Positions 47,214 to 56,607 are shown, counted from the first letter of the stretch. The stretch is DNA of 64,000 nt from Martinezella dioscoreae (GCF_009176305.1 NZ_BLAJ01000003.1:620001-684000); one strand, 5' to 3'. The notes: generated by a model from the sequence alone, not told the origin. Program-made: numbers and translations.

Positions 47214-48356
47214 TCAATCCTTCAGCAAGACGCCGGCATTTTCGTCGAAGGAGACCCAGACGTTCTGGTCGTAGGCGAATGGCTCTTCCACGGCGCGGAC
47301 AGCGTTCAGCGACGAGGCCTTGACCACCTGCCCGCTCTTCAGCTTGACGTGGAAGACGGTCATGTCGCCGAGATAGGCGATATCCCATATCTCGCCTTCG
47401 GCCGCATTGACCGAGGCATTGGCCGGCGGGCGCGGCGTCACTCTGAGCTTCTCCGGACGGATGGCGAGGCTGGCTCGGCTTCCCGCCGAGGGCGTGTCTC
47501 CGGAAGCCGTGCGCACCGTGAAGCCCGATTCGACCGCTATCTCGACGATGCCGGATTGTGCCGAGGTGACGTTGCCGTCGAGGATGTTCACATCGCCGAT
47601 GAAGTCTGCAACGAAGCGGCAATTGGGCGCCTCGTAGATCTCGGCCGGCGTTGCCACCTGCACCACCTTGCCGTGGCTCATGACCGCGATGCGGTCGGCC
47701 ATGGTCATTGCTTCTTCCTGGTCGTGGGTGACGACGACGAAGGTCAGCCCCAGGCTCTGCTGCAGATCCATGAGTTCGAACTGCGTCTCTTCGCGCAGCT
47801 TCTTGTCGAGCGCGCCAAGGGGTTCGTCAAGCAGCAGCACTTTCGGGCGCTTTGCAAGCGAGCGGGCCAAGGCCACGCGCTGGCGCTGGCCGCCGGACAG
47901 CTGATTGGGCTTGCGCTTGGCGAATTGCTCCAGCTTGACAAGCTTCAGCATCTGCCCGACTCGATCGTCGATCTCAGCTTTCGGCATGCCATCCTGGCGC
48001 AAGCCAAAGGCTATGTTCTTTTCCACCGACATATGCGGAAACAGCGCGTAGGACTGGAACATCATGTTGACTGGGCGGCGATAGGGCGGCGTACCGGCGA
48101 GATCCTGACCATCGAGCACGATCTCGCCCGTCGTCGGCTGTTCGAAGCCCGCGAGCATGCGCAAAAGCGTAGATTTGCCGCAGCCGGATGCGCCGAGAAG
48201 GGCAAAGAATTCACGATTGTAGATATTCAGGGAGAGGTTATCGACGGCGGTGAAATCTCCGAACTTCTTGGTCACGTTCTTGAAGGAAATGTAAGGCTTG
48301 GCCGAAGGATCGATCCAAGGAGCAAAAGAACGCCGGATATTACCGAGTGACTTCAT
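47214..48356 (-). CDS. potG: Putrescine ABC transporter ATPase PotG
   Basis: 380 residues. Walker A GASGCGKST, signature LSGGQRQRVALAR and Walker B LLLDEPLGALD are clear, with a C-terminal TOBE domain (RPEKLRVTPRP... WVSFDENAGVLL). This is the class of ATPase that drives spermidine/putrescine importers. It is preceded by a strong hairpin after potF. Confidence 0.94.
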   Translation of the reverse strand: MKSLGNIRRSFAPWIDPSAKPYISFKNVTKKFGDFTAVDNLSLNIYNREFFALLGASGCGKSTLLRMLAGFEQPTTGEIVLDGQDLAGTPPYRRPVNMMFQSYALFPHMSVEKNIAFGLRQDGMPKAEIDDRVGQMLKLVKLEQFAKRKPNQLSGGQRQRVALARSLAKRPKVLLLDEPLGALDKKLREETQFELMDLQQSLGLTFVVVTHDQEEAMTMADRIAVMSHGKVVQVATPAEIYEAPNCRFVADFIGDVNILDGNVTSAQSGIVEIAVESGFTVRTASGDTPSAGSRASLAIRPEKLRVTPRPPANASVNAAEGEIWDIAYLGDMTVFHVKLKSGQVVKASSLNAVRAVEEPFAYDQNVWVSFDENAGVLLKD

Positions 48357-48453
48357 TATCTATCCCCAATTGAACGCCATTGTAGCGCGCGTCGCGCCGG
48401 CTCTTCCCCATCCCGGCACGCTCGTGATTCCTGACTTTATCCTCATAAGGAAA

Positions 48454-48477
48454 GGCCCGGACGTTGCCGTCCGGGCC
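48454..48477 (-). promoter_or_regulatory. Strong hairpin between potF and potG
   Basis: GGCCCGGACG-TTGC-CGTCCGGGCC, a perfect 10-bp stem 9 bases after the potF stop, with a short T-containing flank (TTTCCTT) on the minus strand. It may be an attenuator that lets potF mRNA exceed potGHI mRNA. Confidence 0.65.
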
Positions 48478-48485
48478 GCTTCGAT

Positions 48486-49583
48486 TTATTGGCCTGTCGT
48501 GACCTTTGTCCACAAGCGCGTCGCCAAGCGCTGCGTTTTAGAGTCCCAAGGGGTCAGCGTGTACAGTTTCTCGCGAACCGCATCCGTGGGATAAACGGCC
48601 GGATCATCGAGTACATCCTTGCTCACGAACTGCTGCGACGCCTTGTTGCCGTTGGCATAGGCGGTGAAGTTGCTGGCCTTGGCGATGACCTCAGGCTTCA
48701 TGATGTAGTTGAGGAAGATATGCGCCTCTTCGACATGCGGCGCATCGGCGGGGATCGCCATGACGTCGAACCACATCTGCGCGCCCTTGGTGGGGATCGA
48801 ATAGGCGATGTTGACGCCGTTCTTCGCTTCGGCGGCACGGTTGCGGGCCTGCAGCACGTCGCCGGAATAACCAAACGCCAGGCAGATATCGCCATTGGCA
48901 AGCGCGTTAATGTATTCGGAGGAGTGGAACTTGCGCACGAAGGGACGGATCGCGGTCAGGAGATCCTCGGCCTTCTTGAAGTCCTCCTGCTTTGTCGAAT
49001 TCGGGTCGAGGCCCAGATAGCGCAGCGCGGCCGGGATGACGTCGGTCGGCGAATCCAGCACGTAAATGCCGCAATCCTTGAACTTGGCGGCGAGCTTCGG
49101 ATCGAAGATCACGTTGATATCGGGAGCGTCGTCGGTGCCGAGGATCTGCTTCACCTTGTCGACGTTGTAGCCGACACCGCTCGTGCCCCACATATAGTCG
49201 ATGGCGTATTGGTTACCAGGATCATAGGTGGCGATGCGCTGCTGCACCGTATCCCACATGTTGGAGATATTTGGCAGCTTGGACTTGTCGAGCTTCTGGA
49301 AGACGCCGGCCTTGATCTGGCGCTGCAGGAAATAGGCGGTCGGGACGACGATGTCGTAGCCGGTCTTGCCGGCCAGCAGCTTGGTTTCCAGCGTCTCGTT
49401 CTGGTCGAAGGTATCGTAGACGACCTTGATGCCGGTTTCCTTAGTGAAATCCTCCAGGATCGAATTGTCGATATAATCCGACCAGTTGTAGATATTGACG
49501 ACCTTGTCTTCTGCCTGAGCGACCGTTGCCAGCGAAACGACAGCAAACGCCGTTGCTGCAAGCCGTGCGAACATGGACTTCAT
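48486..49583 (-). CDS. potF: Putrescine-binding periplasmic protein PotF
   Basis: 365 residues from the ATG at 49583, with AGGAGAG upstream. A signal peptide (MFARLAATAFAVVSLATVAQA) leads into the spermidine/putrescine-binding fold: VNIYNWSDYIDNSIL, TGYDIVVPTAYFLQRQ and GTSGVGYN. The NWSDYID segment is the typical polyamine-binding strand. It is first in potFGHI and likely has the strongest expression. Confidence 0.94.
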   Translation of the reverse strand: MKSMFARLAATAFAVVSLATVAQAEDKVVNIYNWSDYIDNSILEDFTKETGIKVVYDTFDQNETLETKLLAGKTGYDIVVPTAYFLQRQIKAGVFQKLDKSKLPNISNMWDTVQQRIATYDPGNQYAIDYMWGTSGVGYNVDKVKQILGTDDAPDINVIFDPKLAAKFKDCGIYVLDSPTDVIPAALRYLGLDPNSTKQEDFKKAEDLLTAIRPFVRKFHSSEYINALANGDICLAFGYSGDVLQARNRAAEAKNGVNIAYSIPTKGAQMWFDVMAIPADAPHVEEAHIFLNYIMKPEVIAKASNFTAYANGNKASQQFVSKDVLDDPAVYPTDAVREKLYTLTPWDSKTQRLATRLWTKVTTGQ

Positions 49584-49901
49584 AGTCTCTCCTGTTTTGT
49601 TCAAGGGCATCCAGGCGATACCCAACCCTCTGTTTTTCCCGCTAGACTAGAAAGGAAATCGGAAGGCGACAAGGGAAAAAGCAAGCCGGCATAAGCTTTA
49701 GCCGTTTTCCCCGAAAACGATCGATCGCCCCACAAATTAGCAACACCTTTAGCACGCAATCGTGAACTCAAAGCCGGCTTCACACGTGAATACGGAAGCA
49801 GGCTTTGCTAACATCGTGACATTCTCGCTGGCGAACATTCTTAAGCCCGCTTCGCCATCCTATCCAGCGGGCAAACTCAAACACACCATCGGAGACCTAT
49901 C
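49584..49901. promoter_or_regulatory. Divergent region between pot operon and aldo/keto reductase
   Basis: No gene found. It must hold both promoters. I see no clear palindrome or iron or nitrogen motif. Confidence 0.4.
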
Positions 49902-50900
49902 ATGCAGTATCAGAAATTCGGCAATACCGGTCTCAGCGTCTCGCGCCTGTGTCTGGGCACGATGACCTTCGGCTTGCAGATCGAGCAGGAAGACATCGCC
50001 CATGCCATCCTCGACAAGGCGGCGGATGCGGGCGTCAATTTCATCGACACCGCCGATGTCTACCCGCTCGGCGGCGGCGAGCAGCTTGCCGGCCGCACCG
50101 AGGAGATTGTCGGCCGCTGGCTGAAGGGCAAGCGCGACCGCTTCATCGTCGCGACGAAGGCTGTCGGAAAGGTCGGCTCGTCTCCCTGGGATCAGGGCGC
50201 GTCGCGCAAGCATCTTCTCGACGCCATCGACGCTTCGCTGCGGCGCCTGGGCACCGATTATGTCGACCTTTACCAGCTGCATTCGGACGATCGCGAGACG
50301 CCGATCGACGAGACGCTGGAGGCGCTCGATACCATCGTGCGCTCCGGCAAGGCCCGCTATGTCGGCGTGTCGAACTTCCTCGCCTACCGGCTGGCACTGG
50401 CGCTCGGCCGCGCCGATTTCCTGCGCACCGCGCGCTTCGTCTCGGTGCAGCCGCGCTACAATCTCTTGTTCCGCCAGATCGAGCGCGAGCTTCTGCCGCT
50501 TGCCGAAGAACAGCACCTCGCCGTCATCCCCTACAACCCGATCGCCGGCGGCCTCCTTACCGGTAAGCACAAGCACGATGTCGCACCGACAGAAGGTCGC
50601 TTCAGCGCGCAGCTGCGCAGCGCCGGCAGCAATTATCTGCAGCGCTATTGGCATGAACGCGAATTTGCCACGATCGAGAAGTTGCGCGGCATAGCCGAAG
50701 AGGCCGGGCAATCGCTGACCAAGCTTGCCGTCGCCTGGGTTGCCGCCAATCCGGTCATCACGTCAGCCATTATCGGCGCCAGCCGCCCCGAACAGCTCAC
50801 GGACACGCTGGCCGCCATCGACCTGAAGCTTGATCCGGAACTGAAGGCGAAGCTTGACGAGGCCACGGTCGAATATCGCTGGGGCGACGCAGCTCGGTGA
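49902..50900 (+). CDS. Aldo/keto reductase
   Basis: 332 residues of a (beta/alpha)8 NADPH reductase. The tetrad is present: Asp49 and Tyr54 in FIDTADVYPLG, Lys86 in ATKAVGK, and His127 in LYQLHSDD. The C-terminal NADP motif is SAIIGASRPEQLTDTLAA. Long members of this type reduce aldehydes and ketones; substrate unknown. It lies beside, but on the opposite strand from, pot. Confidence 0.9.
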   Translation: MQYQKFGNTGLSVSRLCLGTMTFGLQIEQEDIAHAILDKAADAGVNFIDTADVYPLGGGEQLAGRTEEIVGRWLKGKRDRFIVATKAVGKVGSSPWDQGASRKHLLDAIDASLRRLGTDYVDLYQLHSDDRETPIDETLEALDTIVRSGKARYVGVSNFLAYRLALALGRADFLRTARFVSVQPRYNLLFRQIERELLPLAEEQHLAVIPYNPIAGGLLTGKHKHDVAPTEGRFSAQLRSAGSNYLQRYWHEREFATIEKLRGIAEEAGQSLTKLAVAWVAANPVITSAIIGASRPEQLTDTLAAIDLKLDPELKAKLDEATVEYRWGDAAR

Positions 50901-50936
50901 CGAAGCACGATCGGCGGTCAATTGCCGCCGGTTTCT

Positions 50937-51809
50937 TTACAGATAGGTCGGACGCTTGCCGGCAAAGAGCTCGGCGTGGCTTTTCAGCAATTTGGTCATG
51001 CGGTCGACCACGGTGCGGATTTCCCGGCGATGACGGTCGGCATTGTTCATGACGATCCACTGCCGATGGCGCAGCTCCGGAATTTCCTCGCCGACCCGCG
51101 CCAGCCACGGCTCCTGGTCGCCGACGAAGCAGGGCAGAACGGCAATGCCGGAGCCGGCAAGCACCAGATCGCGTAGCGAACGCGGCCGGCTGACCGTGAA
51201 AACGATTTCCTCGCGCTTGTTCTGGTGCGGCCAGCGCAGATAGGCCGAGATCGCCTCCTCCTCCGCTACCGCGATCCAGCGCTGCGGGCCGGAAAAGCGC
51301 ATGTTGCGGGCCTGATAGGCAGCATAGGCGACATCGCCGATCTTGATGGCGGCGAGATTGGTCTCCTCCGGCTCGAAGGCACGGATGCCGATATCGCTTT
51401 CGCGATGGGCGAGGCTGGCGCGGCGTTCGCCGAGATGAAGGTCGATGCCAAACCCGTCACGTTCAGAGCAGATAGTCGGCATGTTCTGGCTGAGCAGCCA
51501 GCCGACCCAGGTGCCGGCAGCGATACGCACGATCGATGCACCCTGAGCATCGCGCTGCCAGCTATCGACCTTGCGGGCGGCGGCTTCCATCTCCAGCAGT
51601 TGGTCGAACAGCGCCTGGCCATTGCCGGTCAGCGTGTAGCCAGCCTGGCTACGCTCGAACAGCGGGCGTCCGATCTGTCCCTCCAGCTCCAGCATGCGCC
51701 GGCCGATCGTCGCCGGGCTCAAGCCGCTGGAAGCAACCGCGCCGGTCAGGCCGCCACCACGGGCGACATCCAGAAAAAGCTGATAGGAATCCCATGTCGT
51801 GTTTTTCAT
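50937..51809 (-). CDS. LysR-family regulator
   Basis: 290 residues from the ATG at 51809 (MKNTTWDSYQLF). The helix-turn-helix is WDSYQLFLDVARGGGLTGAVASSGLSPATIGRRMLELE, then a substrate-binding domain (VRIAAGTWVGWLLSQN). An in-frame start 8 codons earlier is possible. A perfect AT-rich palindrome covers the start codon. Its targets may include the divergent small gene or the convergent aldo/keto reductase; neither is shown. Confidence 0.85.
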   Translation of the reverse strand: MKNTTWDSYQLFLDVARGGGLTGAVASSGLSPATIGRRMLELEGQIGRPLFERSQAGYTLTGNGQALFDQLLEMEAAARKVDSWQRDAQGASIVRIAAGTWVGWLLSQNMPTICSERDGFGIDLHLGERRASLAHRESDIGIRAFEPEETNLAAIKIGDVAYAAYQARNMRFSGPQRWIAVAEEEAISAYLRWPHQNKREEIVFTVSRPRSLRDLVLAGSGIAVLPCFVGDQEPWLARVGEEIPELRHRQWIVMNNADRHRREIRTVVDRMTKLLKSHAELFAGKRPTYL

Positions 51810-51820
51810 AATTGAAAAAC
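51801..51820. promoter_or_regulatory. Perfect palindrome over the LysR start codon
   Basis: GTTTTTCA-TAAT-TGAAAAAC, 8-base arms and a 4-base centre, overlapping the ATG at 51809. Such placement suggests direct autorepression of the LysR gene or an effect on its translation start. Confidence 0.55.
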
Positions 51821-51896
51821 ATAAGATGATCATGGCTGTTTATAAAGCAAATTCGTATGTGTAGTTGAAGGGATGCCTCACGGAAGGAGACATCTC

Positions 51897-52154
51897 ATGA
51901 TGGACAGCATGGCCCTGGCGAAAGCCATAGAAATACAGAGCCTGGCGCGCGAAGAGCAATGGCGCTGCGACGAAGATTTATTCTACCTCGACTACGGGCT
52001 CGAGCCGCCGCGGCTCTTCATATGGATTGAGCGGATATTTGTCGCTTTGAGCACCCGACTCCAGGCAATGAAAAAGGCGGACCGGCCGGAAATGGGCCGA
52101 TCCGCCTGCGATAGCAACGCCCGCTGCGGTCAGGCCGCCTGCTCACGCATGTAG
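51897..52154 (+). CDS. Small hypothetical protein
   Basis: 85 residues from the double ATG at 51897, with AAGGAGA upstream, which is a strong argument that it is translated. The first ~65 residues (MALAKAIEIQSLAREEQWRC, then DEDLFYLDYGLEPPRLF) show charged helix and a Trp/Tyr-rich segment; the rest crosses the terminator and the end of the convergent chemoreceptor gene, so its true C-terminus is uncertain. No family recognised. Confidence 0.5.
   Translation: MMDSMALAKAIEIQSLAREEQWRCDEDLFYLDYGLEPPRLFIWIERIFVALSTRLQAMKKADRPEMGRSACDSNARCGQAACSRM
52071..52107 (-). terminator. Terminator of the chemoreceptor gene
   Basis: Arms AGGCGGA/TCCGCCT with an inner CCGGCC/GGGCC stem, followed on the minus strand by five T. 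It lies 20-60 bases past the receptor stop and inside the tail of the small convergent gene. Confidence 0.8.
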
Positions 52155-54667
52155 TTCGCGCTATAGCCGGTCTCGATCTTAAACTGCAGGATAAGGTGCA
52201 GCAGGGCATCGGCCTCGGTGGCGAGCTCGCGGCTCGCCGCCGTGGTTTCTTCTACCATGCCGGCATTCTGTTGGGTCATCTGATCCATGTGATTGACCGA
52301 GGAGTTGACCTCCTGCAGCGCGCTTGCCTGATCGTGGCTGGCGCGGGCGATCATCTCCACGTGGTGGCTGATCGTCACGATCTGGCTGCTGATCTGCGCG
52401 AGCACCGAACCGGCCTCCTGCACATACTGCGAACCGGAATTGACCTCCTCGGTCGACTTGTTGATGAGCCCCTTGATCTCCTTGGCGGCAGCGGCCGAGC
52501 GCTGTGCCAGCTCGCGCACCTCCATGGCGACGACCGCGAAGCCCTTGCCCGCATCGCCTGCGCGGGCGGCTTCGATACCGGCATTGAGCGCAAGAAGGTT
52601 GGTCTGGAAAGCGATCTCGTCGATGACGCCGATGATCTGCTCGATCCGGCGCGAGGCGTCCTCGATACGCGACATGGCATCGATGGCGTTGCCGACGACG
52701 ACAGAGCTGTCATCGGCGCTGCGCTTGGCTTCGCGCACGATTGCATCGGCGTCCTTCGCGCGCTCCGCAGATGAACGGACAGTCGTCGTGATCTGGTCGA
52801 CGGCAGCGGCGGTCTGCTCCAGCGAAGAAGCCTGCTGCTCGGTGCGCTTGGAGAGATCCTCGGCGGAAGCCGCCATCTGAGCACCGTTGCTCTGGATCAT
52901 CTCGACATTGCTGCGGACCTGGCTCAGCGTCTGTTGCAGGCGGGATAGCGAACTGTTGAAGTCCTGGCGCAGCTGCTCGAGGCGGCCGATGAAAGGCGTG
53001 TCGATCGTCGCCGAGATATCGCCCTGGGCAAGGCGCTCGAGACCGGCGGCAAGCTCGCTGACGGCATAGTCGATCTGACGGTCGAGCTCGCGCTTTTCGG
53101 CATCGTTGCGCTGGCGTTCGTGCTCTGCGGCAGCACGCTCCTCGTCGCTCTGCTCCTCGATGCGGATCTTCGAAATGGCGTTTTCCTTGAAGATGCCGAG
53201 GGCTCTGGCCATGTCGCCGATTTCGTCCCGGCGCTGCTCGCCGGAGATCGAGGTCTCCAGCATGCCATCGGCGATGCGGCGCATGGCGGCGGTGATCTGC
53301 CCGATCGGACGCTGCAGGGTCAGGACGAGCGCGATGCCACCAGCAACCGAGAGGATGATGCCAAGTGCAGTTGCCAGGATGGATATGGAATTTGCCTGGT
53401 TGCGCTCGCTGCCGGCGCTCTGCTTCTGCGTCTCGGCGAAAGCTGTCAGCTGGCCCCAGACCTGATCGAGCTGCTGGCGGGCACTGGCATATTCGCCGAT
53501 CCGCTGATTGATGGTATCGACCAGCTTGCCGCCGGCCTCATCCATGGACTTGATGGCCGGACGAATGGCCGAGTCGATGTCGCCGGCGAAATCCATGCTC
53601 TTCGCGCTCTGGTTCAGCGTATCGATATCGCCACCGAGCTTGGAGACTTCCTGGCGCAGGCGGACGAGATTGTCCTTGTTCGTATTGGCGTTGAAATCGG
53701 CCAGCACGAGCTGCAGCGAATAGATCGAGTCTTCAAGGCGGCGCGTGTCCTGCAGGACCGAATTGGTCTGTGCGACTCGGGCATCGAGGGAGACGAAGGT
53801 CGTGGTCGCCTGGCGCATCAACTGCGTCGCCGTCAGCTGCGTATAGGTCGAGGTCTGGCGGAAGCGCGAAAGCAGCCGGCTGATATTGGTGATCGTATCG
53901 TCGGTCGGAATATCCGTGCTTTCGGTGAAGGCAGCAAGATCCTTGATGGTACCCACGAGCGACTGGACAACGCTCTTCTGGTTCTGCGGCAAGGCAAGGT
54001 CGATGGAGCGCTGCGCCTTGTTCAGGTCCGGCAGCCGGTCCTTCAGTACCTTGACCTTGTCGGCCGGTGTCGCGGCCTTGTTGAAGTCTTCGGCAACAGA
54101 GGCCAGCATATCGCCGCCCTTCAGCAGGCGGTCGGCGGAGCGCAACGTGGAGGTCGCGTCCGCCTGGTCCTGACGCATCCGGTCTTCCAGCTGCTGGCTG
54201 TTGAAATTGACGTTGAAGCGGGCACTGATCAAGGCGCGCTGGGCGTCGTCGATCGTCTTGCGCAGCGAGAGTTCCTGTTCGTGCAGAGACCACAGCCTGC
54301 CGACGAGGTTGGACATGTCGGCGGTCTTTGCCATCGCGTCGGTCAGATTGTCGCGACCATCCGCATCCGCACCGAGCTGGCCGAGAGTCGCATTCAGCAC
54401 GCCCTGCTGCGACTTGATGTCCTCATAGAGCTTGTCGCGCTGCTGTGTGTTCGTGATGCGCAGGAAGTCATCCATGGAACCATAGAGGTTCTTGAACCCG
54501 GTCAGGGACTGCAGGACGCTGTTGGAGATCTCCATGCGGCCCTGAAGCAGGCCCGACGCATAAAGCCCGGTAAGGCCCACGGCGGAAATGCTGATGACGA
54601 ACGGCAGGACGAATATCAGAACTTTCGTCTTGATGTTGAAACGCGACAATATCTTGTCAATGAACAT
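52130..54667 (-). CDS. Methyl-accepting chemotaxis protein
   Basis: 845 residues. A first membrane helix (VLIFVLPFVISISAVGLTGLYA), a long ~390-residue periplasmic helical sensor domain, a second helix (ISILATALGIILSVAGGIALVLTL), and a HAMP domain (RPIGQITAAMRRIADGMLETSISGEQRRDEIGDMARALGIF). The signalling domain follows, with the conserved hairpin tip DEIAFQTNLLALNAGIEAARAG at about 700. The C-terminus lacks a visible CheR-binding pentapeptide. The ligand is unknown; the long helical bundle suggests a large or small-molecule sensor. Confidence 0.95.
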   Translation of the reverse strand: MFIDKILSRFNIKTKVLIFVLPFVISISAVGLTGLYASGLLQGRMEISNSVLQSLTGFKNLYGSMDDFLRITNTQQRDKLYEDIKSQQGVLNATLGQLGADADGRDNLTDAMAKTADMSNLVGRLWSLHEQELSLRKTIDDAQRALISARFNVNFNSQQLEDRMRQDQADATSTLRSADRLLKGGDMLASVAEDFNKAATPADKVKVLKDRLPDLNKAQRSIDLALPQNQKSVVQSLVGTIKDLAAFTESTDIPTDDTITNISRLLSRFRQTSTYTQLTATQLMRQATTTFVSLDARVAQTNSVLQDTRRLEDSIYSLQLVLADFNANTNKDNLVRLRQEVSKLGGDIDTLNQSAKSMDFAGDIDSAIRPAIKSMDEAGGKLVDTINQRIGEYASARQQLDQVWGQLTAFAETQKQSAGSERNQANSISILATALGIILSVAGGIALVLTLQRPIGQITAAMRRIADGMLETSISGEQRRDEIGDMARALGIFKENAISKIRIEEQSDEERAAAEHERQRNDAEKRELDRQIDYAVSELAAGLERLAQGDISATIDTPFIGRLEQLRQDFNSSLSRLQQTLSQVRSNVEMIQSNGAQMAASAEDLSKRTEQQASSLEQTAAAVDQITTTVRSSAERAKDADAIVREAKRSADDSSVVVGNAIDAMSRIEDASRRIEQIIGVIDEIAFQTNLLALNAGIEAARAGDAGKGFAVVAMEVRELAQRSAAAAKEIKGLINKSTEEVNSGSQYVQEAGSVLAQISSQIVTISHHVEMIARASHDQASALQEVNSSVNHMDQMTQQNAGMVEETTAASRELATEADALLHLILQFKIETGYSANYMREQAA

Positions 54668-54990
54668 TTTGGCCCAGACCTCTCACACACCGCTCCCCCG
54701 TCGACGCCGCCTCGGCGCTGACCGGATGTATAATCATCATTCTTGAAATATCAGCAGGCGGGGTTCCCGAGTATAAGTCGGGAAGCAATCATTGCTTCGG
54801 CTCCAGCTTGCAGTAGAGCGCCCCAAGAAATCGACAGGGATTGTCGGCGTGATTAATTAATTTTCAGATAAGGATGTAGTGTGACCCGCAGCATACAATC
54901 GAACGCTGAAAAGCGGAGGGAGAGATCTATCTCTGTGCGCGAGCCAAGGCTGCCGTTCGACGACGGCCAAGAGCAATGTGGCGGCTGAAA
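54668..54990. promoter_or_regulatory. Chemoreceptor upstream region
   Basis: No gene seen. It contains the receptor promoter and a perfect palindrome at 54782-54798. AT-rich stretches lie near 54830-54880. Confidence 0.45.
54782..54798. promoter_or_regulatory. Perfect 17-base palindrome upstream of the chemoreceptor
   Basis: GAAGCAAT-C-ATTGCTTC about 115 bases upstream of the receptor start. It is a candidate binding site for an unidentified regulator. Confidence 0.45.
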
Positions 54991-55134
54991 TCAGAAGCCG
55001 CGTACGGTAAGGTAGGCGATGCAAGCGGCAGTAACGCCGGTCGCCAACATCAACAGTCTTGCCGCCAAAAGCTTGGCATTGTCACGGGTCTGAGCGATTG
55101 CAATGGCGCGAGCGCGACGATGTGTTCTGTTCAT
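54991..55134 (-). CDS. Small single-pass membrane protein
   Basis: 47 residues from the ATG at 55134. A basic N-terminus (MNRTHRRARAIAIAQTRDNAK) is followed by a hydrophobic segment (LLAARLLMLATGVTAACIAYLTV) that would cross the membrane once. A possible GGGA ribosome site lies upstream. Function unknown; small basic single-span proteins are common and often missed. Confidence 0.5.
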   Translation of the reverse strand: MNRTHRRARAIAIAQTRDNAKLLAARLLMLATGVTAACIAYLTVRGF

Positions 55135-55288
55135 GAGTATATTCCCATTTTCGCACTGACACGATAACCGGCAAATGGTGCTTTCGGCAACTGCCAATGT
55201 ATTCACTGATAATGTAGGAAAGGAAAACGCGAGAAACAGAGGCCGGTTCCATTTTCTCAAGGCGCCGACAAGGCCTTGAAACGGCAGT

Positions 55289-56470
55289 TCAAGCCGCTTC
55301 GCCGGCTACATGCCCGGAGGCCCACGCCCATTGGAAATTATAGCCGCCGAGCCAGCCGGTCACGTCGACGCATTCGCCGATGAAGAACAGGCCGGGATTG
55401 GTTTTCGCCTGCATCGTCCGCGAATCGAGGCAAGCCGTGTCGATGCCGCCGAGGGTCACTTCGGCGGTGCGATAGCCTTCCGATCCGGAAGGTTTGACCG
55501 GCCAGGACTGGATAGAAGCCGCGAGCTGCTGCAGGCGTTTGTCCGACAGATCGGCCATGTTGCCGGAAATGCCCTCGCTCTCGACAATGTGCTGAGCCAA
55601 CCGTTTCGGCAGGATTTCCGCAAGCGCCGTCTGCGCAGATTGCCGGCCATTGACCTGCTTGGCCTTCTTCAGCAGTGCGAAAATGTCGATATCGGGCTCG
55701 ATCGCGACGGTGATGTCCTCGCCTTCCCGCCAATAGGAGGAAATCTGCAGAATGGCGGGGCCGCTGAGGCCGCGATGGGTGAAGAGCAGGGCCTCGCGGA
55801 ATGCCGTCTTGCCGTGGCGGATCTCGGCGGGGGCAGCAATGCCCGACAACGGAGCCAGACGCTGAAGCAATTGCGGATCGAGCGTCAGCGGCACAAGGCC
55901 CGGCCGCGTTTCGACGACAGGCACGCCGAATTGCTCGGCAATGCGATAGGCAAAACCTGTCGCGCCCATCTTCGGGATCGACTTGCCGCCCGTGGCGACG
56001 ACCAGCGAGGATGCTTCGAAGGCGCCTTCGGATGTGCTGACACGATAGCCGCCCGCCTTCTGCTCGATGCCGCTGATCTCCGTTCGCAGTCGCAGTTGCG
56101 CACCGGCCACGCGCATCTCGTCGGTCAGCATGCGGATGATATCCTTGGCGCTATCATCGCAGAAGAGTTGGCCGAGCGTCTTTTCATGCCAGCCGATGCC
56201 ATGGCGCTCGACCATGGCCAGAAAATCGGCAGGCGTGAAACGCGCCAGCGCCGATTTGGCGAAATGCGGATTGGCGGACAGGAAGTTCTTCGGACCGGCA
56301 TGGATATTGGTGAAATTGCAGCGGCCGCCGCCGGAAATGCGGATCTTTTCGCCGGGTGCGGCGGCATGATCGAGCACGAGAACGGACCGACCGCGCTGGC
56401 CGGCGCGGATGGCGCACATCATGCCGGCAGCGCCTGCGCCAAGGACGATCACATCATATCTGCCGGTCAC
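55289..56470 (-). CDS. NAD(P)/FAD-dependent oxidoreductase, HI0933/BaiN-like family
   Basis: 393 residues. The FAD-binding motif VLGAGAAGMMCAIRAG (9-24) and the family signature GEKIRISGGGRCNFTN (40-55) are clear, as is the C-terminal FFIGECVDVTGWLGGYNFQWAWASG. The family (HI0933, YhiN, BaiN) uses FAD and is widespread but largely uncharacterised; BaiN reduces bile acid intermediates. Nothing here fixes the substrate. Confidence 0.9.
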   Translation of the reverse strand: MTGRYDVIVLGAGAAGMMCAIRAGQRGRSVLVLDHAAAPGEKIRISGGGRCNFTNIHAGPKNFLSANPHFAKSALARFTPADFLAMVERHGIGWHEKTLGQLFCDDSAKDIIRMLTDEMRVAGAQLRLRTEISGIEQKAGGYRVSTSEGAFEASSLVVATGGKSIPKMGATGFAYRIAEQFGVPVVETRPGLVPLTLDPQLLQRLAPLSGIAAPAEIRHGKTAFREALLFTHRGLSGPAILQISSYWREGEDITVAIEPDIDIFALLKKAKQVNGRQSAQTALAEILPKRLAQHIVESEGISGNMADLSDKRLQQLAASIQSWPVKPSGSEGYRTAEVTLGGIDTACLDSRTMQAKTNPGLFFIGECVDVTGWLGGYNFQWAWASGHVAGEAA

Positions 56471-56549
56471 GCTTCAGCCCTTTATTCTTCGCCGCGCTCT
56501 CTCGTCATTTTTCCATCATACGGCGAAAGTCCCAGCGGTTTTCCCCCTC

Positions 56550-56559
56550 GCCAATTGGC
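56550..56559. promoter_or_regulatory. Palindrome in the puuA promoter
   Basis: GCCAATTGGC, a perfect 10-base palindrome between the divergent oxidoreductase and puuA genes, 49 bases before the puuA start. It is short, so it may be chance. Confidence 0.3.
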
Positions 56560-56607
56560 AAACTGCAGTTATGATGCACTCACCGATCAACCCAAATACG
56601 GTGTTTT

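Noticed and set aside
53120..54721. 533-codon plus-strand frame across the chemoreceptor gene
   Set aside because: Shadow; the minus strand encodes a standard receptor.
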